From Chitinophaga rhizophila (GTDB taxonomy: Bacteria > Bacteroidota > Bacteroidia > Chitinophagales > Chitinophagaceae), in NCBI RefSeq assembly GCF_019492185.1, contig NZ_JAICCF010000005.1:124001-188000 (forward strand): DNA of 64,000 nt. The letters are read 5' to 3'. A model generated the notes under the pieces. That model was not told the origin of the DNA and did no database searches. It worked only from the letters and a program-made list of their open reading frames with translations. Numbering within the stretch: the first letter of the stretch is position 1; each line of letters starts with the position of its first letter. This document shows, piece by piece, positions 35,183-43,067 of this stretch. The position numbers and the translations under genes were made by a program.

Positions 35183-35234
35183 TTTCTTATTGGAAAAAAG
35201 GATTTGATTCGTTAACAACTTAAATCTATCAACT

Positions 35235-35660
35235 GTGGCGTACGAAAATACCAATCAGCAGGAAAGAAATAATGACAGTATCTTTTCTAAACGATTGAAA
35301 GCGGGCAAAAGAAGAACTTACTTCTTTGATGTAAAGACCACTCGTGGAAATGATTATTTTCTGACCATTACCGAAAGCAAAAAACGCTTCAATGACAATG
35401 GTTATGACAGGCACAAAGTGTTCCTGTACAAGGAAGACTTCAACAAGTTCCTGAATGCATTGACAGAGACCATCAACTATGTGAAGACTGAGTTGATGCC
35501 CGACTTCGACTTTGATGCCTACAACCATGACTATGTACGTGATGATGAAGATGGCGAAGGCGCAGAGTCTTCCGTTGAATCAGTAGTTGAAACTGCTGTT
35601 GCTGCGGCTCCTGTTGCTGCTTCTGCTTCTTCCCACAGCGAAGACGTAGATAAATGGTAA
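35235..35660 (+). CDS. Pur-alpha-like nucleic-acid-binding protein (DUF3276)
   Basis: A 141-residue protein starting with GTG. Residues ~15-90 (FSKRLKAGKRRTYFFDVK; YFLTITESKKRFNDNGYDRHKVFLYKEDFNKF) match DUF3276, the bacterial Pur-alpha-like PUR domain that binds single-stranded DNA or RNA. The last ~45 residues are acidic and then Ala/Ser-rich. It is highly conserved in Bacteroidota and its cellular role is poorly known. It lies directly upstream of the large repeat region at 35768-36917. A textbook terminator follows the stop by 36 bases. Confidence 0.88.
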   Translation: MAYENTNQQERNNDSIFSKRLKAGKRRTYFFDVKTTRGNDYFLTITESKKRFNDNGYDRHKVFLYKEDFNKFLNALTETINYVKTELMPDFDFDAYNHDYVRDDEDGEGAESSVESVVETAVAAAPVAASASSHSEDVDKW

Positions 35661-35696
35661 TTAAATTTTAGATCATTTTATTTGATGATATATAGG

Positions 35697-35723
35697 ACCT
35701 CCGGTTTCTCCGGAGGTTTTTTT
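35697..35723 (+). terminator. Rho-independent terminator of the Pur-alpha-like gene
   Basis: A perfect 8-bp stem, ACCTCCGG/CCGGAGGT, with loop TTTCT is followed by seven T. Transcription therefore probably ends before the repeat arrays begin. Confidence 0.92.
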
Positions 35724-35767
35724 ATGTACTTAAGTTAGTAGTGCCGTCCTTGATAATAGCCCCCTGT

Positions 35768-36537
35768 TTATATGTTTGCTTATCTCTGTAATATGTTTAA
35801 ACCCGGCCTGAATAACGCTTTGTCACATTCTTACTTACCCCTTTTTTGCGTTGAATCTGAAGCTGATTACATCGCTATTACATGTGTACTTACACCGCTG
35901 CTACGCTAGGCTCCACGCTGATTAATATTTCATTACATCTGTACTTACAACCCTGTTGCGCTGAATCTTATGCCGATTCCCCTGCTATTACATGTGTAGT
36001 TACGTGGCTGTTACGCTAAGCTCCACGCTGATTAACACTTGGTTACATCTATACTTACATCCCTTTTGCACTGGATCTTATGCTGATTTCCCTGCTATTA
36101 CATGTGTACTTACACTGCTGTTACTCTCAAGCCCACGCTGATTAATACTTGATCACATCTGTACTTACATCCCTTTTGCACTGGACCTTATGCTGATTCC
36201 CGTACTATTATATGTGTAGTTACGTGGCTGTTACGTTGAGCTCCACGCTGATTAATACTTGATCACATCTGTACTTACATCCCTTTTGCACTGGATCTTA
36301 TGCTGATTCCCGTGATATTATATGTGTACTTACACCGCTGTTACCCTAAAGCCCACGCTGATCAATATTTTATTACATCTGTACCCACAACCCAGTTGCG
36401 TTGAATCTTATATTGATTATAGTCTTATTACATTCATACAGAATCTCCTGTTGCGTTGAGTCTCACCTTGATTATAGTATTCTTACGTCCTTGACAATAC
36501 TGGTGTTGCGCCTAATGAGTGTACCTCCAAACAGGAA
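35768..36537. repeat. Hierarchical 55-bp satellite, 14 units
   Basis: Units start at 35768 and every 55 bases to 36483, with no insertion or deletion across 770 bases. Two types alternate: A (TTACATGTGTA start, CCACGCTGATTAA centre) and B (TTACATCTGTA start, CTTTTGCACTGGATCTTATG centre), giving a 110-bp period; the element CCACGCTG recurs at 35913, 36023, 36133, 36243 and 36353. A-units alternate again between GTACTTACAC and GTAGTTACGT forms, giving a 220-bp period. The edge units (35768, 36428, 36483) are most diverged. It is non-coding and lies between convergent genes. The following 171 bases (36538-36708) show no clear feature. Confidence 0.9.
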
Positions 36538-36708
36538 CCTAGGTGGAATTAGATTGTCATAACAATGCGAATATTGTTCAGTATGGGTACTGCCTTGTTA
36601 TAATAAGGATTTACCAGCACCAGTATTGAGACCGTGCCAGGGCCGTATAAGCGTTAACCTTGCACGTAGGAGAGAAATAGTTGGGCCGCTACTCAGATAT
36701 AACGCGGA

Positions 36709-36917
36709 TAGTCCAAGGGTAGTCCAAGGGTAGTCCAAGCATAGTCCAAGCATAGTCCAAGCATAGTCCAAGGGTAGTCCAAGGGTAGTCCAAGGGTAGT
36801 CCAAGCATAGTCCAAGCATAGTCCAAGCATAGTCCAAGCGTAGTCCAAGGGTAGTCCAAGCGTAGTCCAAGGGTAGTCCAAGGGTAGTCCAAGCATAGTC
36901 CAAAGGTAGTCCAAGCA
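36709..36917. repeat. Nineteen 11-bp tandem units (TAGTCCAAGNN)
   Basis: Nineteen units of exactly 11 bases. The first nine bases are invariant except for one unit with TAGTCCAAA (36896); the last two are GG, CA or CG. Units 1-6 (36709-36774) and 7-12 (36775-36840) differ at one base of 66, indicating a recent segmental duplication. Since 11 is not a multiple of three and the unit has no stop on the minus strand, all three minus frames stay open; the resulting LDYPWTTLGL-type reading frames are an arithmetic consequence, not genes. The flank 36918-37060 shows nothing further. Confidence 0.95.
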
Positions 36918-37060
36918 TATGACCAGAACGTTGCCAACCTACCCACGGGATATAGCAACTGCCGTCCAACGAAGCTACAGGCATAAAGCAATAATATGCC
37001 AATAATCATACAAGTAAACAGCTAGAACCAGCCACCCTGTACACCAGACCTGGTATCAAA

Positions 37061-37085
37061 CAACAAAGGACTCCTTGCGGAGTCC
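37061..37085 (-). terminator. Terminator of pgi
   Basis: A perfect 7-bp stem, GGACTCC/GGAGTCC, with loop TTGC at 37068-37085 is followed on the minus strand by TTTGTTGTTTG. It lies 32 bases past the pgi stop and separates pgi from the repeat arrays. Confidence 0.75.
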
Positions 37086-37116
37086 CCTGTGTTATTCAAT
37101 TATACAATCAACTAGG

Positions 37117-38766
37117 TTATTTCATCTGCTTCCAGGCATTGATCAGGCCATTGGTAGATGCATCGTGGCTGGTCACTTTATCAGCGCTTTCCAGCTCAGG
37201 AAGGATCTTGTTAGCCAGCTGTTTACCCAGTTCAACACCCCATTGGTCGAAGCTGTAAATATTCCAGATAACGCCCTGTACAAAGATTTTGTGCTCATAC
37301 AGTGCCACCAGTGATCCCAGTGTTCTTGGAGTGATTTGTTTTACCAGGAAAGAGTTGGTAGGTCTGTTTCCGGTAAATACTTTATAAGGCAGCAGTTGTG
37401 TTATTTCATCTTCTTTTAGACCAGACTTCTCCAGTTCTGCACGTACTTCCGCTTCCGTTTTACCATTCATCAAAGCCTCTGTCTGCGCAAAGAAGTTGGA
37501 CAGGAGCTTCACATGATGGTCGCCAATAGGATTGTGGCTGATAGCCGGTGCAATGAAATCGGCAGGTATAATACGGGTACCCTGATGGATCAGCTGATAA
37601 AATGCGTGCTGTCCATTGGTGCCTGGTTCACCCCATACGATAGGGCCGGTTTCGTAAGAAACAGGCTTACCGGTGCGGTCTACATATTTACCATTGCTCT
37701 CCATATTACCTTGCTGGAAGTAGGCAGCAAAGCGGTGCATGTACTGGTCGTAGGCAAGAATAGCCTCGGTTGCAGTGTCAAAGAAGTTGCCGTACCACAG
37801 TCCGATCAGGGCCATGATAGCCGGGATGTTCTTTTCCAGCGGAGTAGTACGGAAATGATCGTCAACCGCATGAGCACCTTCCAGTAAGGCTTTAAAGTTA
37901 CTATAGCCTACAGTCAGTGCGATGCTCAGACCAATGGCGGACCATAAGGAATAACGGCCTCCGACCCAATCCCAAAACTCAAACATGTTTGCAGGATCGA
38001 TACCAAATGCTTTTACCGCTTTCTCGTTGGTAGAGAGGGCAGCGAAGTGTTTAGCTACAAAAGCTTCATCCTTTGCTGCATCCAGGAACCATTGGCGGGC
38101 AGTAAGCGCGTTGGTCATCGTTTCCTGGGTGGTAAATGTTTTGGAAGCAATCAGGAAAAGGGTTTCTTCCGGCGTTACTTTCTTCAGTGTTTCTGCGATA
38201 TGTGTACCGTCTACATTAGATACGAAATACGGCTGAATACCCTCTTTCCAGTAAGGTTTCAGGGCTTCTGTTACCATTACCGGGCCCAGATCTGAACCAC
38301 CGATACCAATGTTAACGATGTAACGTATAGGCTTGCCGGTATAACCTTTCCATTCTCCGCTGTGAATGCGGTTGGTAAAGCTTTCCATTTTATTAAGTAC
38401 TGCCTGTACTTCAGGCATTACGTCTTTGCCGTCGAGCATTACCGGCTGGCCAGAGAAGTTACGGAGTGCTGTGTGCAGTACCGCCCTGTTTTCAGTAGCA
38501 TTGATCTTTTCAGCACTGAACATGGCTTTGATACCTTCTTCAACACCTGTCTCTTTCGCCAGTTGCAGTAAATATTGAAGCGTTTCTTCTGTGATGATGT
38601 TCTTGGAATAGTCGAACAGTATATCTTCAAAAGAAAGAGTAAACTTATTGAATCTGTCTGCATCCTCCGCAAATAATGAGCGCAGGTGCGTTTCCTTCAT
38701 CTTGGTAGCGTGCTGCTGCAGCTGTTGCCAGGCTTTTGTAGCAGTAGGATTAGTCGTTGGGAACAT
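37117..38766 (-). CDS. pgi: Glucose-6-phosphate isomerase
   Basis: A 549-residue enzyme of normal bacterial length, beginning MFPTTNPTATKAWQQLQQHA. Family signatures are visible in the sugar isomerase core (RYIVNIGIGGSDLGPVM; VGGRYSLWSAIGLSIAL; GTNGQHAFYQLIHQGTRIIP; QWGVELGKQLANKI). It interconverts glucose 6-phosphate and fructose 6-phosphate. The frame extends 60 codons upstream without family similarity, so the ATG whose complement is at 38764-38766 is chosen. A TACTTTTG element lies upstream on the minus strand near 38790. Confidence 0.96.
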   Translation of the reverse strand: MFPTTNPTATKAWQQLQQHATKMKETHLRSLFAEDADRFNKFTLSFEDILFDYSKNIITEETLQYLLQLAKETGVEEGIKAMFSAEKINATENRAVLHTALRNFSGQPVMLDGKDVMPEVQAVLNKMESFTNRIHSGEWKGYTGKPIRYIVNIGIGGSDLGPVMVTEALKPYWKEGIQPYFVSNVDGTHIAETLKKVTPEETLFLIASKTFTTQETMTNALTARQWFLDAAKDEAFVAKHFAALSTNEKAVKAFGIDPANMFEFWDWVGGRYSLWSAIGLSIALTVGYSNFKALLEGAHAVDDHFRTTPLEKNIPAIMALIGLWYGNFFDTATEAILAYDQYMHRFAAYFQQGNMESNGKYVDRTGKPVSYETGPIVWGEPGTNGQHAFYQLIHQGTRIIPADFIAPAISHNPIGDHHVKLLSNFFAQTEALMNGKTEAEVRAELEKSGLKEDEITQLLPYKVFTGNRPTNSFLVKQITPRTLGSLVALYEHKIFVQGVIWNIYSFDQWGVELGKQLANKILPELESADKVTSHDASTNGLINAWKQMK

Positions 38767-38923
38767 AAAAACGCATTTTATGGTATCAAAAGTAATAAAA
38801 TAGTTAGATAGTCTATGGACCAAAAGCCCGGAAATGAGGACCAATATTAAAGGTAGCCGCTTCGGGCGGGGAATAGCACATGACCGGTAAAATATACAAT
38901 GGAAAGGCGGATTCTGACATCCG

Positions 38924-39727
38924 TTATGACAATCTTCTGTCGGCAATCTTTCGCCAGATGCCGCTGATAGTGATAATTAACATGGCACCCAGGCATGCAT
39001 AGATAATGGGCATTTCGGCTGCACCACCGATAGATTGCCGTTTCATAATGATACCATAAAGCGCCCAAATAGCCACCAGGCCTACAATGATGTTATGTCT
39101 GCGTATAATCAGCAACGTTGATCCGATAGTACATAACAAAATGAGAAAAATAGTCCCCGGAACACTCATCCCGTTCCATCCCAGGTAAACGAGGAAGGCA
39201 GCAATGTTAGCCACAGTAGCCACACAGATCCAGCCCAGATAAAGACTGAAAGGCACATGTATGAACAGCTTCTCTATCCTGGTTCCCGCGCGGGGAAGAG
39301 CAATGTTGAAGTTCAGATGGATAGCCAGCAGGCAAACCAGTAACGTCAGCATAAGTAATACAGATACGGCCAGTAGTTCATAATGCCAGGCAAAGAGCCA
39401 GCAGGAGTTAGCCATACAACTGATCAGCCACCATCCCCGGAGTCGTTCCATAAAGGGCCCCAGGGCCTCAGTATGTCCCTTGGAAAAAGCCAGCCATAGC
39501 TGATAGATGATAAAGCCGAGTAATGTCAGGTATATCACTCCCCAGATAGAGAAAGTTACACCCGCAGGTACAAAGAGATTATCATATTTGTCAGAAATAT
39601 CCCCTGTGTTTCTGTTGTTAATTACATTAAGGTTGGCTAGCATATTCACAACGATCACCACTATGTACCCTATTGTATTAAAAATTGCACGGTTCTTATA
39701 ATAGAGGGTCTTATGGGTGGTTGTCAT
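38924..39727 (-). CDS. TspO/MBR-related membrane protein
   Basis: A 267-residue protein with about seven or eight hydrophobic segments. The stretch FVPAGVTFSIWGVIYLTLLGFIIYQLW resembles the conserved loop and second helix of the tryptophan-rich sensory protein (TspO/MBR) group, but the protein is longer than the ~160-residue five-helix TspO, so it belongs to a longer branch common in Bacteroidota. Inner membrane location is clear; ligand and function are not. The next gene on this strand, pgi, starts 158 bases downstream, so co-transcription is possible but not required. Confidence 0.7.
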   Translation of the reverse strand: MTTTHKTLYYKNRAIFNTIGYIVVIVVNMLANLNVINNRNTGDISDKYDNLFVPAGVTFSIWGVIYLTLLGFIIYQLWLAFSKGHTEALGPFMERLRGWWLISCMANSCWLFAWHYELLAVSVLLMLTLLVCLLAIHLNFNIALPRAGTRIEKLFIHVPFSLYLGWICVATVANIAAFLVYLGWNGMSVPGTIFLILLCTIGSTLLIIRRHNIIVGLVAIWALYGIIMKRQSIGGAAEMPIIYACLGAMLIITISGIWRKIADRRLS

Positions 39728-39800
39728 AGATAGAAATAGTTTTTAATTGACTGGGAATTAATATGCTAAAAGTCCCGCAAATATTGTTCCCCTTTTTCCT

Positions 39801-39808
39801 TACATTTG
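39801..39808 (+). promoter_or_regulatory. -7 promoter element of prfB
   Basis: TACATTTG matches TAnnTTTG exactly and lies only 8 bases before the ATG at 39817, implying a 5' leader of about five bases. No good -33 TTTG is seen. Confidence 0.5.
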
Positions 39809-39816
39809 CGCCCATT

Positions 39817-40906
39817 ATGACAGCAGAACAACTCAAAGCTATGAGGGACCGTCTCCATGTCCTGGGAGGTTTTCTTTGACGTCCAGGACCGCATAGCCAA
39901 AATAGAAAATGACAAACAGTTAACGCTAGCCCCCGGCTTCTGGGACGACAACGCCAGGGCTACGTCCATACTGAAAGAGATAAAAGTCAACAAGTTCTGG
40001 GTAGACTTGTATGACAATGTGCAGACTGCTATTGAGGACAGCGCTGTACTGCTTGATTTCCAGAAGGAAGGCGAAGCCTCCGAGGAAGAAGTAGCACAGG
40101 CCTACCAAGCAGCAACTGTAGCTCTCGACGAATTAGAGTTTAAATCAACACTGAACGAACCGGAAGATGAGATGCCGGCAGTGCTCACCATCAATTCAGG
40201 CGCCGGTGGTACCGAGAGCCAGGATTGGGCAGAGATGCTGTTGCGCATGTACCGTATGTACGGTGAGAAACAGGGTTGGAAAGTATCTGAAATTGATGTA
40301 CAATACGGGGATGGCGCTGGTATTAAGTCGGCTTCCCTGGAATTTGACGGTAGCTTTGCCTACGGATTGCTCAAAGCAGAAAGCGGTGTGCACCGGTTGG
40401 TGCGTATATCTCCGTTTGATGCCAACGCCCGCAGACATACCTCCTTCGCTTCCATATTTGTATATCCGCTCGTGGATGACACTATTGAAATCGCTGTCAA
40501 CCCTGCCGACCTGGAATGGGAGTTTTATCGTTCCGGTGGTAAAGGTGGTCAGAACGTTAACAAGGTGGAAACCGCAGTACGTTTAAAGCATATCCCTTCA
40601 GGCATCATCATCGAATGCCAGCAGGCACGTACGCAGGGTGAGAACCGTGAAAAGGCCCTCACAATGCTGAAATCCCGTTTGTATGAAGAGGAACTGCGCA
40701 AACGGGAGGAACTTAAAAATGCCGCCAACGCCAATAAGCGTAAAATCGAATGGGGTTCACAGATCCGTTCCTATGTATTCCATCCGTACAAGATGATCAA
40801 AGATCACCGTACAGATTACGAAGTAGGGAACGTTCAGCCTGTTATGGACGGCGAACTGGAGGGCTTCATTAAGGCTTACCTGATGATGTCCAAAGGAGAA
40901 GAATAA
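39817..40906 (+). CDS. prfB: Peptide chain release factor 2, expressed by +1 frameshift
   Basis: Twenty codons from ATG 39817 end at an in-frame TGA (39877-39879); translation continues in the +1 frame from GAC at 39878 to 40906, giving 362 residues. The RF2 stop-recognition motif SPF is at 198-200 and the peptidyl hydrolysis motif GGQ at 243-245 (GGKGGQNVNK). RF2 releases the nascent chain at UGA and UAA. Reading from the ATG at 39857 alone would miss the true N-terminus and the control device. A long hairpin ends the unit. Confidence 0.95.
39864..39880 (+). promoter_or_regulatory. Programmed +1 frameshift site of prfB
   Basis: A Shine-Dalgarno-like GGGAGG (39864-39869) sits just before the slippery CTT-TGA-C (39874-39880), the arrangement known from E. 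coli prfB. When RF2 is scarce the ribosome pauses at TGA and slips one base forward, making more RF2: a negative feedback loop. Confidence 0.93.
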
Positions 40907-40928
40907 CGTAACTTTGCCCATATGCCAT

Positions 40929-40968
40929 GTGCTGATAAGTTGATAACACTCAACTTATCAGCACTTTT
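40929..40968 (+). terminator. Terminator after prfB
   Basis: A perfect 15-bp stem, GTGCTGATAAGTTGA (40929-40943) and its complement (40950-40964), with a 6-base loop is followed by TTTT. It lies 23 bases after the prfB stop. The remainder of the 287-base gap to 41193 shows no further gene; it should contain the pruA promoter but no TAnnTTTG match is evident. Confidence 0.88.
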
Positions 40969-41193
40969 GCATATTATACTACACGCCGGAAGGTACAGGT
41001 ACACTACCTGTTGCCTGCAACAGTAATGGCCATTATCAGACTTCCGGCTGACATTAAAAGCACGACCGGTGCCAGCATTTGCCAGAGAAAAGACATACAG
41101 CCGCCGGTGCGTTATGACGTTACAACAATACCAGTTATACTTACATAGTATACGGAGTAGAAACAACAAGATCGAAAACAAAAACATCTGAGA

Positions 41194-42828
41194 ATGCATA
41201 ATGCTTATTTTCAATTTGCTGCACCTGCCAACGAGCCAGTGTACAGCTATGCACCAGGTTCCCCCGAAAGGGAAGCACTGAAAAAACAACTGGCTGCTTT
41301 TAAAAGTCAGGAATTTGATATCCCGATGTACATCGGTGATAAAGAAGTGCGTACAGGTAAGACTATCGATATTCGTCCTCCTCACGAAATAAAGCATAAA
41401 CTGGGTCATTTCCACGAAGGAGATGCCAGCCATGTTAAAGACGCTATCGCCGCTGCGCTGGCTGCCCGTTCCAAATGGGCCGATACTCCATGGGAGCAAC
41501 GTGCTGCCGTATTCCTGAAAGCTGCAGAACTGGTAGCCACCAAATACCGCTACCATATCAATGCTGCAACTATGCTGGGGCAGAGTAAAAATGCTTATCA
41601 GGCTGAAATTGACAGTGCCTGCGAGTTCATTGACTTCCTCCGCTTCAACGTTCATTACCTCGCCGATATATACAAACAACAGCCTTACAGTCCGCAGGGT
41701 ATCCACAACCGCCTGGAATACCGTCCGCTGGAAGGGTTTGTAGTAGCCATCACACCGTTTAACTTTACCGCTATTGCCGGTAACCTGCCTACCTCTGCTG
41801 CTTTGTGCGGTAACGTAGTGGTATGGAAACCTGCATACACGCAGGTATTGGCTGCTCACGTAATTATGCAGATCCTGAAAGAAGCAGGTCTGCCTGATGG
41901 CGTTATCAACCTGGTTTATACAGACGGTCCGGTGCTGGGTGATGTCTGCTTCAGTCATCCTGACTTTGCAGGTATCCACTTTACCGGTTCAACCAGCGTA
42001 TTCCAGCAGATGTGGAAGACGATAGGTACCAATATCCATAAGTACAAAACTTACCCACGTATCGTAGGTGAAACAGGTGGTAAAGACTTTGTACTTGCTC
42101 ATAAATCGGCTGATGCAGATGTAGTGGCAATTGCACTGGCCCGTGGCGCTTTCGAGTACCAGGGACAGAAATGCTCTGCCGCTTCCCGCGCTTACCTGCC
42201 TTCCAATATCGCAGAAGCAGTAAAAACCAGACTGGTTGCTGAACTGAAAACCATGAAAATGGGTACTACCGAAGACTTCAGTAACTTTATCAACGCTGTG
42301 ATCGACGAGCGCTCTTTCGATAAGATCGCTAATTACATCGATAACGCGAAGAAAGATCCTGCTGCAAAGATCATTGCCGGTGGTAACTACAATAAGGCAG
42401 AAGGTTACTTCATCGAACCGACTGTTATTGAAGTAACAGATCCGAAATATGTGACCATGTGCGAAGAGATCTTCGGCCCCGTGCTGACCATCTACGTATA
42501 TGAAGCCGATAAGTTTGAAGAGATCATGGATATCCTTGATACTACTTCTGCCTATGCACTGACCGGTTCCATCATTTCACAGGATCGCTACGCTATAGAT
42601 CGTGCAACTGCTAGACTGGTAAACGCAGCTGGTAACTTCTACATCAATGATAAGCCAACCGGCGCAGTAGTAGGCCAGCAGCCTTTTGGTGGTGCAAGAG
42701 CATCCGGTACCAATGACAAGGCCGGGTCTGCATTAAACCTCTACCGTTGGCTGAGCGCAAGAACAATAAAGGAAACGTTGGTACCACCAACAGATTACAG
42801 ATATCCGTTCCTGAAAGAAGATAAGTAG
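41194..42828 (+). CDS. pruA: L-glutamate gamma-semialdehyde (1-pyrroline-5-carboxylate) dehydrogenase
   Basis: A 544-residue aldehyde dehydrogenase of the stand-alone P5CDH type. It has the catalytic Cys327 in YQGQKCSAASRAY, the general-base Glu in VGETGGKDF, FTGSTSVFQQMWKTIG for NAD binding, and QPFGGARASGTNDKAG at the C-terminus. It oxidises glutamate semialdehyde to glutamate, the last step of proline degradation. The proline dehydrogenase partner is not in the window. Confidence 0.93.
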   Translation: MHNAYFQFAAPANEPVYSYAPGSPEREALKKQLAAFKSQEFDIPMYIGDKEVRTGKTIDIRPPHEIKHKLGHFHEGDASHVKDAIAAALAARSKWADTPWEQRAAVFLKAAELVATKYRYHINAATMLGQSKNAYQAEIDSACEFIDFLRFNVHYLADIYKQQPYSPQGIHNRLEYRPLEGFVVAITPFNFTAIAGNLPTSAALCGNVVVWKPAYTQVLAAHVIMQILKEAGLPDGVINLVYTDGPVLGDVCFSHPDFAGIHFTGSTSVFQQMWKTIGTNIHKYKTYPRIVGETGGKDFVLAHKSADADVVAIALARGAFEYQGQKCSAASRAYLPSNIAEAVKTRLVAELKTMKMGTTEDFSNFINAVIDERSFDKIANYIDNAKKDPAAKIIAGGNYNKAEGYFIEPTVIEVTDPKYVTMCEEIFGPVLTIYVYEADKFEEIMDILDTTSAYALTGSIISQDRYAIDRATARLVNAAGNFYINDKPTGAVVGQQPFGGARASGTNDKAGSALNLYRWLSARTIKETLVPPTDYRYPFLKEDK

Positions 42829-42863
42829 TCTCCGGAATCAGATTATTAATAGATAATTAATAG

Positions 42864-42895
42864 AAGGCGTCTCATCATCCATGGGACGCCTTTTT
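42864..42895 (+). terminator. Terminator after pruA
   Basis: AAGGCGTC (42864-42871) pairs with GACGCCTT (42885-42892) around a 13-base loop and runs into TTTTT. It lies 36 bases after the pruA stop. Confidence 0.8.
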
Positions 42896-43067
42896 GTTTA
42901 TATGGTACAACCGCCTGCAGACAGGTTTTACAGAATTTGAGTACTGAACAACGAAGATTTTTTATATCTTGGCGCCCTGAAAATAAGGTCGCATTCGTTT
43001 ATATGTGACTATTGAACAGTGACATTGTTGTTCAGCCTTGCGAGCTGAATTGTGTCCAACAAACCGT

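Noticed and set aside
35768..36917. CRISPR array
   Set aside because: Units are contiguous without unique spacers, the repeat is 11 or 55 bp, and no cas gene is near.
36598..37009. Three overlapping minus-strand reading frames rich in LDYPWTTLGL-type repeats
   Set aside because: They are produced by the 11-bp array: the unit has no stop on that strand, so all three frames stay open, and the same 11-residue pattern appears in each. No ribosome-binding site or flanking domain is seen.
40876..41979. Long minus-strand reading frame of 367 codons
   Set aside because: It lies opposite pruA and runs through the prfB terminator. The composition is Cys- and Phe-rich and unlike a real protein, while pruA on the plus strand is fully recognisable.
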